Assembly (NCBI GenBank): GCA_965228425.1
Contig: OZ245815.1
Location: 2,790,001-2,854,000 of the forward strand
Direction: 5' to 3'
DNA length: 64,000 bases
From: JAJFJD01 sp965228425
GTDB taxonomy: Bacteria > Pseudomonadota > Alphaproteobacteria > UBA8366
Shown: piece by piece, positions 16,263 through 24,496 of the stretch
Numbering within the stretch: position 1 is the first letter of the stretch
Layout: each line of letters begins with the position of its first letter
Translations under genes and position numbers: made by a program
Notes under the pieces: generated by a model
Database searches by the model: none
What the model saw: the letters and a program-made list of their open reading frames with translations, nothing else
Told to the model about the DNA's origin: nothing

Positions 16263-17137
16263 GGTACGCGTGCATTGATCGCCGCCGCGATCGCTATCCG
16301 GTGCGCATGATGTGTCGCCTGTTGAAGGTCTCGGCAAGCGGCTACTACGCCTGGCGAACCCGACCGGAGAGCCCTCGAGCGAAGCGAGATCGAGATCTGA
16401 TGGCCAAGATCAGGCGCGTCCACGACGTCAGCAAAGGGGTCTATGGCAGCCCGCGCGTTCACGCGGAGTTGGTTGCTGAGGGTGTTGCCGTGGGACGACA
16501 CAAAGTCGCGCGTCTGATGCGCCTGGAGCGGCTTAGGGGATGTCCAAAGCGGCGCTTTCGGGTCACGACGCAACGAGAGCCAGCGCATCCGGTTGCGAAG
16601 AATCTGCTGAAGCAGGACTTCAAAGCCAAGGCGCCGAACCAACGTTGGGCGGCCGACATCACCTACATCTCGACAGGTCAGGGCTGGCTGTACCTGGCGG
16701 TGGTGATGGACCTCTACTCCCGTCGCATCGTGGGCTGGTCGATGAGTCATTGGATGAGCCGACACCTGGTTGTCGATGCCTTGCGGATGGCAATCGCTGC
16801 GCGCCAGCCGGACGGACCCCTGATCCACCACTCGGATCGCGGCGGCCAATACACGAGCGACGACTTCCGTGACGAGCTTGCCAAGCACGGCATCGAATGC
16901 AGCATGAGCGGTTCGGCAAACTGCTATGACAATGCCGTCGTCGAGAGCTTCTTTGGGTTACTCAAACGCGAGTGCGTGAACCGTGTTCGCTATCGAACCC
17001 GGGATGAGGCTCGTGCTGATCTGTTCGAGTACATCGAGGTGTTCTACAACCGAAAGCGACGCCATGGTTACCTTGGCAACGTGAGCCCGGCCGACTTCGA
17101 AGAGCAGTCAGCCGGATCTTTCGAAACCGTCCACTGA
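16259..17137 (+). CDS. IS3-family transposase OrfB (DDE catalytic part), copy 2
   Basis: Identical to the OrfB at 12377-13255, with all three DDE residues (in ADITYI, HHSDRGG and NAVVESFFG) intact. Both copies therefore look capable of transposition. It overlaps orfA by 4 bp. Confidence 0.93.
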   Translation: MRYACIDRRRDRYPVRMMCRLLKVSASGYYAWRTRPESPRAKRDRDLMAKIRRVHDVSKGVYGSPRVHAELVAEGVAVGRHKVARLMRLERLRGCPKRRFRVTTQREPAHPVAKNLLKQDFKAKAPNQRWAADITYISTGQGWLYLAVVMDLYSRRIVGWSMSHWMSRHLVVDALRMAIAARQPDGPLIHHSDRGGQYTSDDFRDELAKHGIECSMSGSANCYDNAVVESFFGLLKRECVNRVRYRTRDEARADLFEYIEVFYNRKRRHGYLGNVSPADFEEQSAGSFETVH

Positions 17138-17155
17138 AACGGGGCAAAACGAATT

Positions 17156-17461
17156 AGCGGAAGTCGAGCGAGGCAGCATGTATTTCCGCTTTCGGTGGAA
17201 GACCGGACTTGGCTAGTCAGCGCTATTATGTCCGCTCCGCCACCAATCGTGGACTTTAGAACCAAGCGAGTCCGCGGAAGCGCTTGGCCTTTCCTCCACC
17301 AATGCCGCTGACCGAACTCTTTCTTGGTCCGGTTCTCCGCTCTGCGGAACCGTTGCTTGGCCCTGGCGTCAGCTAGGAATTCCAGGTGGTCCTCAATCAT
17401 GGGGTCCATTGCTAGTCGGGGTCGCCAATCCGCTAAATCTTGAACATTTCCCCTACGCCGA
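17156..17461. other. Island right flank without a clear gene
   Basis: About 305 bp between IS copy 2 and the histidine phosphatase gene. It contains an ATGTCCGCT element at 17228 and the 12-bp tRNA-Arg end copy at 17417. A minus-strand frame (17409-17068) starts here but runs into the IS end, and its first 45 residues match nothing I recognise. Confidence 0.5.
17417..17428 (+). repeat. Putative att site, right copy
   Basis: CGGGGTCGCCAA, a perfect match to the end of tRNA-Arg(TCT) at 11885-11896 in the same orientation, 5.5 kb downstream. It is not part of a second tRNA, because the preceding bases do not fold. A chance 12-base match this close and at exactly the tRNA end is improbable, so it is the likely right boundary of the island. 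Confidence 0.55.
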
Positions 17462-18100
17462 TCAATCCGTCTCGACCGTGCCGACCACGGTGAGTGTCCC
17501 GTCGCGTGCCCGGCGGAGGACGATTAGCTCGCCGGAGGCGGGGAAGATGTCGGTCAGGGCCGTGATGTTGACCTGATGCGTGACCAGGACCGTCGGTGTG
17601 GTGAGCGGCTGGTCCTTGATCCAGTTCTGTAAAGTGACCGTCTGGTCGTCCCGCCGGTCCATCGACTGGAAGAAGGAGTTCAGCGCGGGCAATTCGGTGA
17701 TCTCGCCGAAGCCGAGCAATCGCGCGGTCTCCAGGCAGCGGCACCATTGGCTGGAATAGACCTTTGCCGTTGCCACGCCATTCGCCCGGAGCCGGGCGCC
17801 GATCCGCTTTGCCTGGTCGCGGCCGTCGTCCGATAGGTTGCGTTGCGTGGCACAATCCCGCAGTTGAAAGTTATCGGGATCACCGCCGCCCGGCGCCAGC
17901 GCGTGGCGCATGATGGCGAAATGCCCGGGCGAGCGGAGCGCTTGCCACAGCGCCGCCTCGTCGGCGGCGGCCGTCTGTATCCCTGCCGACAGGGTCATCA
18001 GGACGGCAGCGAACCTTACAAAGAATTTAGGGAAGGCGTAACCCGTTGGACGGGCGAAGGCATTTCCGGCGCGTGTTCGTCGCATTGCGGTTTCTCTCAT
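17462..18100 (-). CDS. Exported histidine phosphatase family protein
   Basis: About 212 residues from the ATG at 18100, or 207 from 18085; a longer frame to 18151 would run into the fasciclin leader. A hydrophobic segment (FVRFAAVLMTLSAGIQTAAA) near the N-terminus looks like a signal peptide. The catalytic motif is FAIMRHALAPGGGDP, the RH(G/A) phosphohistidine loop. LSDDGRDQAKRIGARLRANG and VYSSQWCRCLETA give the conserved Arg residues, and VLVTHQVNI supplies the second His. It probably hydrolyses a phosphoester in the periplasm; the substrate is unknown. It is divergent from the fasciclin gene. Confidence 0.85.
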   Translation of the reverse strand: MRETAMRRTRAGNAFARPTGYAFPKFFVRFAAVLMTLSAGIQTAAADEAALWQALRSPGHFAIMRHALAPGGGDPDNFQLRDCATQRNLSDDGRDQAKRIGARLRANGVATAKVYSSQWCRCLETARLLGFGEITELPALNSFFQSMDRRDDQTVTLQNWIKDQPLTTPTVLVTHQVNITALTDIFPASGELIVLRRARDGTLTVVGTVETD

Positions 18101-18181
18101 GATCGATTGATCCGCTCCCCGTGGGGTCCCGTAGAGGGTGGTGTTGTTCATCGGAACTTAAACCCCCTGAGGAGGCACATC

Positions 18182-18667
18182 GTGGATAAAATTCGTCGTT
18201 TTCTGGTTGTCGCGGTCGCGGCAACGCCGATTATCTTCGGCGCGGTCGCGGCCAAGGCCGCCGACATCGTCGACACCGCCGTTTCGGCCGGCAAGTTCAA
18301 CACGCTTGTCACCGCGGTGAAGGCCGCCGGTCTGGTCGAAACGCTGAAGGGCGATGGCCCCTTTACGGTGTTCGCGCCGACCGACGCAGCGTTCGCCAAG
18401 CTGCCGAAGGGCACCGTGGAAGACCTGTTGAAGCCGGAGAACAAAGAGAAGCTCGTTGCCGTGCTGACCTATCATGTGGTGCCCGGCAAGATCATGTCCG
18501 GCGACATCGCGGGCAAGAGCCAGATGGTCAAGACGGTTCAGGGCAGCAAACTCTCGGTTGACGCGACCAAGGGCGTGAAGGTCGACAATGCCAAGGTGAT
18601 CTCCGCCGACGTTGCCGCGTCGAACGGCGTGATCCATGTGATCGATACGGTCGTTCTCCCCAAGTAA
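18182..18667 (+). CDS. Secreted fasciclin (FAS1) domain protein
   Basis: 161 residues from a GTG with an excellent TGAGGAGG ribosome site. The signal peptide ends near AVAAKA-A. A single FAS1 domain follows: FNTLVTAVKAAGLVETLKGDGPFTVFAPTDAAF is the H1 box, LTYHVVPGKI the YH motif region, and NGVIHVIDTVVLP the H2 box at the C-terminus. Single FAS1 proteins are exported adhesion-like proteins of mostly unknown role. A hairpin follows after 45 bp. Confidence 0.95.
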   Translation: MDKIRRFLVVAVAATPIIFGAVAAKAADIVDTAVSAGKFNTLVTAVKAAGLVETLKGDGPFTVFAPTDAAFAKLPKGTVEDLLKPENKEKLVAVLTYHVVPGKIMSGDIAGKSQMVKTVQGSKLSVDATKGVKVDNAKVISADVAASNGVIHVIDTVVLPK

Positions 18668-18712
18668 CGACTTCTTCCCAAGTTACGACTGGGAAAACCA
18701 CACACCGTTACC

Positions 18713-18739
18713 GTAAGGCTGGCGTTTCGCCGGCCTTAC
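18713..18739 (+). terminator. Hairpin between convergent fasciclin and acyltransferase-like genes
   Basis: GTAAGGC pairs with GCCTTAC, extended by TGGC/GCCG with one G-U pair, giving an 11-bp stem and a GTTTC loop. It overlaps the stop codon of the minus-strand gene. There is no T-run on either side, so it is a weaker terminator candidate that could serve both strands. Confidence 0.5.
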
Positions 18740-19695
18740 GTCGTGCGGGAGCGGGGCGATGGGCCGGGTGCCTCCACCATTCTCCAACTCCGCCAATGTG
18801 CCGGCCGGGCGCGCACCACGGGTTCGAGCCATGCGGCGAAGGCCGCCGCGACATCTGCGGGGCTTTCACTCGCCGAGGCTATCGGAGCGCCGATATGCGT
18901 CGTATACCGCCAGTAGCCATCGCGGACGGTGTAGACCGGCAGCAGCACCGAATCGGTCAGCCGGGCAAGTTCCACGGGGCCGGTCGGGATACGGATTGTG
19001 CCTCTTAGAAAGGGTCGCTCGACGAGTTGGCTGGCCTGCGTCCCGAGCGTGATCGAGACAATGCCGTTCTTGTGGAGCCGCCGGCGTATCGCCATCAGTG
19101 CGGGTAGGGTGTCGTCGCCCTTAATTTGGATGCGGTCCAGCAGATACCGGTCCTCGATCCGGGTCTGAATCCGGTTCAGGACCGACATGCCGAAGCGGGA
19201 ATTCGAGAACCCGTGGGTCGGCCGGCTCAGATGGCTCACTTTGTATCGGTGCCGCGCCAACGTCATTTTCGTCATTTGCCCGCTGTAGACGAAATAGCTT
19301 GTCCACAGGATCACGCCTTTGCGCCGGGCGAGGGCGTCGCGCAGATGCTGTTCGCCGTCGATCCGCGTTTCCGGCCGCCAGCCGCCCGGCCGATAGTCGC
19401 GAAAAAGCTGAAGCCGGTCCTCGTAGTTGGCGGCCACGCTCGCTTGGACGATGTCGGCCGGCGGTGGTGTGTCGCCGAGCATGGCGGCGAACATTTCAGT
19501 CTGCCGGGCTATTTCGTCCGGCCGGATACGCCGGTCGAGCGCCGCCAACGCGACCGCCAGACGCGGCCAGAAAACTGACGGGACGATCCAGGAAAAGACG
19601 CCGACGACAAGCAGCCGCAGCGTTTGCACAAGGTCGTTAGCGGTGATCATTGGCGGCGCATGCGCGGTCCCGCCGGGCGGTTCCGATTTTTCCAT
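18736..19695 (-). CDS. LpxL-like lysophospholipid acyltransferase family protein, active-site motif not seen
   Basis: 319 residues with the general layout of LpxL/HtrB-type acyltransferases: an N-terminal membrane helix (LRLLVVGVFSWIVPSVF), a middle part GVILWTSYFVYSG where active enzymes have the HX4D box, and a C-terminal GTIRIPTGPVELARLTDSVLLPVY matching the substrate-loop region. The catalytic His-X4-Asp is not present at the expected place. It may be inactive, use another residue, or belong to a non-enzymatic branch. The start could also be the ATG at 19650. It is divergent from the remnant of a PaaK/CapK-like ligase, a gene type often found near such acyltransferases. Confidence 0.7.
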   Translation of the reverse strand: MEKSEPPGGTAHAPPMITANDLVQTLRLLVVGVFSWIVPSVFWPRLAVALAALDRRIRPDEIARQTEMFAAMLGDTPPPADIVQASVAANYEDRLQLFRDYRPGGWRPETRIDGEQHLRDALARRKGVILWTSYFVYSGQMTKMTLARHRYKVSHLSRPTHGFSNSRFGMSVLNRIQTRIEDRYLLDRIQIKGDDTLPALMAIRRRLHKNGIVSITLGTQASQLVERPFLRGTIRIPTGPVELARLTDSVLLPVYTVRDGYWRYTTHIGAPIASASESPADVAAAFAAWLEPVVRARPAHWRSWRMVEAPGPSPRSRTT

Positions 19696-19814
19696 GGACT
19701 ATGCCTTTTCCGGACCCTCTAATATTCCGCTATTACCCGGTGAATGTTATGCCGCGTCGTTGTCGTCACGTCGTGCGCTGCTTATGCGGCGGATCCGTAA
19801 GGTGCGTAGCAACC

Positions 19815-20167
19815 GTGTTTTTGAACCATGTCGATAAGCTTGAGACCACGTATCATCGACTGCCGGTATGGCTACAAAATGTCGCCCTGAGCGGTCTTGG
19901 GTACCATATAAAGTTCAAACGATATAACGGCGCGTTTTTTCGGGCGCTTCAGGATATGCAGGCGCGCGACGATTGGGAGAAGTATCGATTCGGATCGTGC
20001 GGGGCACCTGTTATTCGGATCGCGATGAATCGCGTATTCGATCGTTGGCCGAGCGCCAGCTGGGTACCGGGGTTAGCATTCGGTTCGAGTATGTCGAGGC
20101 TATCGAGCGCGGCCCGTCCGGAAAGATGCGCCACGTACTTTCGCATCTTCCCGAAGGACAGCTCTGA
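19815..20167 (+). pseudogene. Internally deleted PaaK/CapK-like adenylate-forming ligase
   Basis: One frame from about 19815 encodes ETTYHRLPVWLQNVALSGLG...RRALQDM-type sequence, the N-terminal start typical of CapK/phenylacetate-CoA-ligase-like proteins. Around 19975-19985 a second frame takes over with SIRIVRGTCYSDRDESRIRS and then EYVEAIERGPSGKMRHVLS, the C-terminal end of the same family (the PSGK(F/M)R signature). About 300 residues of the adenylation core are missing and the two ends are out of frame. I read this as one gene reduced by an internal deletion. Confidence 0.7.
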
Positions 20168-20189
20168 CCCAGCGAATGCCTATATCGGA

Positions 20190-20756
20190 TTATTGGACGG
20201 TGTCGGCATCTTCCTTATGCATCAGCGCAACGGGAAATGTCGACTCGACCCCAAGGGGGAGGTGGTAGTCGGCGGTTCGCCGGTAGCCGAGTTTCCGATA
20301 AAGGGGAATTCCCGTGAGCGTCGCGGCGATTTCGAAAGCGTCGAATCCAACGAGACGCGCGTTCGACTCGGCGGTCCGCACGAGGCGGCGGCCAATTCCC
20401 AAGCCGTTCCATCCGGGTTTCACGAACACGGACCGAATGGCCGCATAACTCGTCGAGGGGTGGCGCAATTCGATCAACCGCTGATCGAGCACGCTGCGCA
20501 CCTTCAAGAATTGGGCCCGGGCGCCCCAGCCGCCGCATCCGACGATTTCGCCCCATACGTCGGCAACGAAGTAGGTTCGGTCGGCGATCAATTGTTCGTC
20601 CAGCACGGCAAATCCGTGAACATCGCATGCCCGATCGATCACGTCGGTGGCATAGTCCCGGCGGCAGAGGTGTTTGGCGGATTGATGGATCAGGTATCGA
20701 AGAGCCGGCGCGTCTTCGGGGCGCGCGTGCCGGATGGTCGGATGTGGAATCGTCAT
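20190..20756 (-). CDS. GNAT family N-acetyltransferase
   Basis: 188 residues from the ATG at 20756, preceded by GGAG; the open frame extends further upstream without a ribosome site. It has the GNAT fold order: TIRHARPEDAPALRYLIHQS at the N-terminus, ADVWGEIVGCGGWG (beta-4), SVFVKPGWNGLGIGRRLVRTAE with the acetyl-CoA pyrophosphate loop, and a C-terminal FEIAATLTGIPLYRKLGYR. It transfers an acetyl group from acetyl-CoA to an unknown amine. It converges on the ligase remnant and shares the minus strand with the SNF transporter downstream. Confidence 0.9.
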   Translation of the reverse strand: MTIPHPTIRHARPEDAPALRYLIHQSAKHLCRRDYATDVIDRACDVHGFAVLDEQLIADRTYFVADVWGEIVGCGGWGARAQFLKVRSVLDQRLIELRHPSTSYAAIRSVFVKPGWNGLGIGRRLVRTAESNARLVGFDAFEIAATLTGIPLYRKLGYRRTADYHLPLGVESTFPVALMHKEDADTVQ

Positions 20757-20884
20757 GAATTCTCCGTTCAGGGTCGCGCCGAATTCCGGCGCGGCGCAAA
20801 CCCTAGTCCGGACACATTTCGCGCCTGTTTCGGTTCGCAAATAGTTTCGTTTCAAATGTGTCCACAGAGGTCGCAGGGCCACCG

Positions 20885-22225
20885 CTAGGAGAAGAGACCG
20901 GCAACCATGACCCATATGATTGCGAGCGGTCCGAGATACTTGCAGGCGACGCCCCAAACGCGCAGCGGGATGGCGATACGCTCGCCGGTCTGAAGGTGCA
21001 TGAGTTCCCGGGCAAGACGGGGATAGACCACCCATCCCGCAAACAAACTGAGCAGGATCGACCCGAGCGGCATGATGACTTTCGTCGTGGCACCGTCCAT
21101 GAAATCCATGACGCCGAGGCCGAAGAGGGTGAAGTCGCTCCAAACGCCGAGCGAGAGCGATGAGGGAATGCCCAAGATGAATATGACGACACCCAACAAG
21201 AGGGCCGCGCCGGAGCGGCTCACGCCATGCTCGTCGATCAGATAGGCGACCGCGACCTCGAGCAGCGATACCGCCGATGTAAGGGCGGCGACCGCGAGTA
21301 AAACGAAGAAAGCGACGGCGAAGAGCGGGCCGCCGGGCATTTGTCCGAAGATGGTGGGCAGCGTGACGAATGTCAGCCCTGGACCGGCCGCGGGATCGAG
21401 CCCGAAAGCGAACACGGCCGAGAAAATCATTAATCCGGCCAGGAACGCGACCCCGCTGTCGATGACGGCGATCCAGGCGGCGGATTTCGGAAGGCTTTCA
21501 CGCATGCTGAGATACGAGCCATAGGTGATCATCGCACCGAGACCAACGGACAACGAAAAGAAAGCCTGAGATAAGGCGGCGATCACCGTGCCGCCGGTCA
21601 CCTTCTGAAAATCGGGCTGTAGATAGAAGGCCAGACCGGCCCCGGCGTTCGGCAGGGTGAGCGCCCGGCCGACGAGGACGAGCAAAAGGATAAACAGGGC
21701 CGGCATGAGGAGCTTGCTCGTCGCTTCGATCCCACTTGCGACGCCGCGCATTACGACGAGGATCGTCAGGGCCATGAACGCACCGTGATAGGCCAAAGGC
21801 TTGAGAGGATCGGCAATCAGCGTGGTGAACGTCTGCCCGGCGCTCGTTGCCGTCGCGCCGTCCAGTCCGCCGGTAACCGCCTTGACGATATAGGCAAGCG
21901 TCCAACCCCCAACGACACTGTAGAAGGACAGGACGAAGAAAGCCGCGGCGACCCCGAAATACCCGGCGGCGTGCCACCGGCCGCCGCCCAAGACGCGGAA
22001 GGCCCCCGCCGGCTGGCGCTTGGCGGCGCGGCCAATCGTCAACTCCGCCAAAAGGATGCTGATGCCGATGGTGAAGACGAAGATCAAATAGAGCGCGAGA
22101 AACACGCCGCCGCCATGTTCCCCGGCGAGATAGGGAAAACGCCAGACATTGCCCAAGCCCACCGCCGACCCGGCGGCCGCCAGGATGAACCCGGTTCGTG
22201 ATTTCCATTGTTCGCGTTCGTGCAT
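20885..22225 (-). CDS. Sodium-dependent neurotransmitter symporter (SNF/NSS) family transporter
   Basis: 446 residues from the ATG at 22225, with about eleven or twelve membrane segments and the LeuT fold. The family signature RTGFILAAAGSAVGLGNVWRFPYLAGEHGGG lies at residues 10-40 and includes the unwound helix 1 that binds Na+ and substrate. Bacterial members import amino acids or related amines with Na+. The C-terminus ends in a last helix LGPLAIIWVMVAGLF. It is followed on the same strand by the GNAT gene, 128 bp away. The substrate is not deducible. Confidence 0.92.
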   Translation of the reverse strand: MHEREQWKSRTGFILAAAGSAVGLGNVWRFPYLAGEHGGGVFLALYLIFVFTIGISILLAELTIGRAAKRQPAGAFRVLGGGRWHAAGYFGVAAAFFVLSFYSVVGGWTLAYIVKAVTGGLDGATATSAGQTFTTLIADPLKPLAYHGAFMALTILVVMRGVASGIEATSKLLMPALFILLLVLVGRALTLPNAGAGLAFYLQPDFQKVTGGTVIAALSQAFFSLSVGLGAMITYGSYLSMRESLPKSAAWIAVIDSGVAFLAGLMIFSAVFAFGLDPAAGPGLTFVTLPTIFGQMPGGPLFAVAFFVLLAVAALTSAVSLLEVAVAYLIDEHGVSRSGAALLLGVVIFILGIPSSLSLGVWSDFTLFGLGVMDFMDGATTKVIMPLGSILLSLFAGWVVYPRLARELMHLQTGERIAIPLRVWGVACKYLGPLAIIWVMVAGLFS

Positions 22226-22474
22226 GGCGGTGTTCTGTACCTCTTCCGGACCGGCGGAATGCTGCGGCAGTGGCGACTGATTGCCGAAACCCGTCCTGGG
22301 AATCAAGCGGCGTTACAACTGAAACAGTCTCGCATGAGGCGGGACATAGGACAGAAACATTCGCGCGGTACGCTGCGCGGAAGATTTGGCGTTCAAAAAA
22401 GCCCGGCAAGAATTGCCGGTAATCGACGGAGGACGTGCGGCAAGGCCACGGGTGATCTTAAAGGAGACAAGACA

Positions 22475-22723
22475 ATGTGGCCTGATACTGACGTTGTAGC
22501 GACACGTGAAACCGAACTGGCGACTGCCGGGCACCGCACCGGTGCAATTCGGCAAGACTTTCCCGACCAGGAAGTCATCGATTACTACCTCGCCAAGGCG
22601 AACGCCATGCGGGCACGCAGTTTCCGCTGGGCAATTTCCCGCGGTTGGAAAGCGATGAGCCGCTTCGTCCGTCGCCAACTGTCGCCGTGCAGACGCGTTA
22701 AGCTTCCATCGAGCACGGCGTAG
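22475..22723 (+). CDS. Small uncharacterised basic protein
   Basis: 82 residues with a strong AAGGAGA ribosome site 8 nt before the ATG. The C-terminal half (VIDYYLAKANAMRARSFRWAISRGWKAMSRFVRR) is a predicted amphipathic, Arg-rich helix, reminiscent of the short N-terminal segment seen in some DUF1127-type microproteins. I do not assign a family. It is followed by a strong convergent hairpin, and 249 bp of gene-free DNA precede it. Confidence 0.65.
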   Translation: MWPDTDVVATRETELATAGHRTGAIRQDFPDQEVIDYYLAKANAMRARSFRWAISRGWKAMSRFVRRQLSPCRRVKLPSSTA

Positions 22724-22760
22724 CGATTGCACCCAAATATTTAGACGAAATCGTGAGTTT

Positions 22761-22793
22761 GGAGCGGTTCGGCCGGTAATGCCGAGCCGCTCC
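22761..22793. terminator. Bidirectional hairpin between convergent genes
   Basis: A 13-bp stem (GGAGCGGTTCGGC with GCCGAGCCGCTCC, one G-U pair) with a 7-nt loop. It lies between the stop of the small basic protein and the stop of the TPR-family gene. No long T-run follows on either strand, but stem strength and position support a terminator for both. Confidence 0.65.
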
Positions 22794-22820
22794 GGACGGT
22801 CGGGCGTGGGGTGACCGAGG

Positions 22821-24455
22821 CTATGCCGTTTTGAGGGTTTGGACCGGTATTTCGGGCAGTTGTTCTCGCGCCTCCAAACGCCTTTGGACGCTCTTTTCGC
22901 GAAGATCGAGCGCTTGGCGGTAGAGGTTGGCGGCAATCTCGATGTCGCCGGCGTTGTGGAATAGTTGTCCGGCCCGTTCGCAGAGATCGACCGAATCCGG
23001 CTTGAGCTTGAGCGCTTTCAACATTGCCGATTTGGCCTTATCGCTTTCGGAAGTTTGCACAAGCAACTCGGCCAAATCCGCGTGGGCGCCCGCATCGTCC
23101 GGATCGAGCGCGATGGCGCGCCATAGGCAATTGGTCGCTTCGTCGGTGCGTCCGGCCTTCTTCAGGACGGCTGCCAGGTTCACGTAGTAGTTTGCTTGCC
23201 CGCCGGTGAGACCTATCGCCCTTAAGATCATTTTTTCCGCGGCTTCGGGCCGGTTGGCTTGATGCGCGATCAGGCCCAGCAAATGCCAGGCGTCCGCATT
23301 GTCGGGGTCCTTGCCGACGATGTCTTGGTAGATCGCCGTGGCCTCTTCCAGGCGGCCGGTCATTTGCAGCCGGAGGGCCACTTCCATCGGGTCTTCTTTG
23401 TTTTCCGGATGAACTAGCGGGCGGACGTCGATATCGACGACGCCGTCATTCTCTTCGATGCGCTCGGCCATTGCATTGAATTCGCGCTTGATGACGTCGA
23501 AATGATCGGGTTCCCACACGAGACGCTGGTAGGCGGTGGCCTGTGGGATTTGCCCGCCGATTTTGAAACCGAGCGACTGCACGTGAACGCTTGAAGTATT
23601 TGCGAATTCCTCCGTCACCATCTTGAACATGATGAAGCGAATATCGCTGCTGAGCATGCCGAGTACGCTGGGACCATTCGGAATGACTAGGTTGAGCCAG
23701 CTTTGTTCATAGAGTGCGATGCGCAGGTCGATGTGCAGGGACGCGGCCTCGCACGTTAAGAAGTCTGCCAGGTCGCCGATCGGTGATTCGCCGAACCGCT
23801 CGGTGTCACGGACGAAGATCGGACAATATGTCTCGGTGTCCAGCGAGTGCGCAAATGCGACCCAGTCTTCGATGTTGCTATTGCGTACGGCGCCGTGGCT
23901 GCTCTCCCGGAGGGTTATCGTAACCGGCCGTCTGCCGTCGGTTCGGTTCGCGAGCCACGTTCTCATGAAATCGGTCGCTTGCGAGGTTGGGCGCACATGG
24001 GGAATTTTTTCGCCACAGGCCGCGGCCGCGGTCACACCGCCCCAAAGGAAATCCCCGACCGGGTTATCAACCGAATAGGCTGTCGGAAAGATGGGCCCGG
24101 CAGATCGTTCCTCGATCCGGAGCGCTTCCTCTCGATTTGCACAAACGGAAACAGATACACCAGGTCCGAAGAGCCAACATCCGGGTAAGACGATGTTCAG
24201 AATACGCCATTGTTTCTGTGCGAGACCGTATGCCAAGTCGTCTTTGCGAAAGCCGTCCTTGTCACCAGGCACGATGACAAAATGAATGGTCGCGCAATCC
24301 TGCCTGGCTCGTTCCATCTCCGCGAGAGCGGCAAACACGACGAAGTCGAATGTGATAGGACAAACTTGTAGATCAAAAAAGGCCGTCAGCGGGTTGGTAG
24401 GTGCGACATTCATAGTCTCAGCATATTCACAGCTTGACGATATGGCGTCGGCCAT
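22821..24455 (-). CDS. Uncharacterised protein: conserved N-terminal domain plus C-terminal TPRs (family member 1)
   Basis: 544 residues. The N-terminal 350 or so residues form a domain also found in the proteins at 34046 and 35793. Shared motifs are FFDLQVCPITFDF near the start, VTITLRESSHGAVRNSNIEDW and VRDTERF in the middle, then DLRIALYEQSWLNLVIPNGPS and GGQIPQATAYQRLVWEPDHFD. From about residue 360 there are four to five TPR units (EEATAIYQDIVGKDPDNADAW and following). Repeated NGP and ITLRES motifs and the neighbourhood suggest a glycosyltransferase-like fold, but that is inference. The first ATG lacks a ribosome site; the ATG at 24413 is an alternative. It is divergent from the methyltransferase operon by 41 bp. 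Confidence 0.8.
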   Translation of the reverse strand: MADAISSSCEYAETMNVAPTNPLTAFFDLQVCPITFDFVVFAALAEMERARQDCATIHFVIVPGDKDGFRKDDLAYGLAQKQWRILNIVLPGCWLFGPGVSVSVCANREEALRIEERSAGPIFPTAYSVDNPVGDFLWGGVTAAAACGEKIPHVRPTSQATDFMRTWLANRTDGRRPVTITLRESSHGAVRNSNIEDWVAFAHSLDTETYCPIFVRDTERFGESPIGDLADFLTCEAASLHIDLRIALYEQSWLNLVIPNGPSVLGMLSSDIRFIMFKMVTEEFANTSSVHVQSLGFKIGGQIPQATAYQRLVWEPDHFDVIKREFNAMAERIEENDGVVDIDVRPLVHPENKEDPMEVALRLQMTGRLEEATAIYQDIVGKDPDNADAWHLLGLIAHQANRPEAAEKMILRAIGLTGGQANYYVNLAAVLKKAGRTDEATNCLWRAIALDPDDAGAHADLAELLVQTSESDKAKSAMLKALKLKPDSVDLCERAGQLFHNAGDIEIAANLYRQALDLREKSVQRRLEAREQLPEIPVQTLKTA

Positions 24456-24496
24456 TGAGAAAACCAGGCCAGTGATTTTACGGAGCTAACATTGAT

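Larger units (their letters stand above)
15904..17152 (+). mobile_element. IS3-family insertion sequence, copy 2 (1249 bp)
   Basis: Identical in length and, as far as compared, in sequence to copy 1, offset by exactly 3882 bp and in the same orientation. It is flanked by ATT on both sides (15901-15903 and 17153-17155), a 3-bp target duplication. Copy 1 carries a 4-bp CTAG duplication, so each copy seems to have inserted independently. Together they bracket the azoR/lysR region like a composite transposon. Confidence 0.95.

Noticed and set aside
12018..17155. Classical composite transposon
   Set aside because: Each IS copy has its own target duplication of different length and sequence; the outer flanks (CTAG and ATT) do not match each other.
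17068..17409. 113-codon minus-strand frame at the island's right end
   Set aside because: It runs into the IS inverted repeat and transposase gene, and no family or ribosome site supports it. Its first 45 codons could be a remnant, but this cannot be shown.
19650..20888. 412-codon plus-strand open frame
   Set aside because: It joins the N-terminal ligase remnant to sequence antisense to the GNAT gene. Only 19815 to about 19985 is meaningful in this frame.
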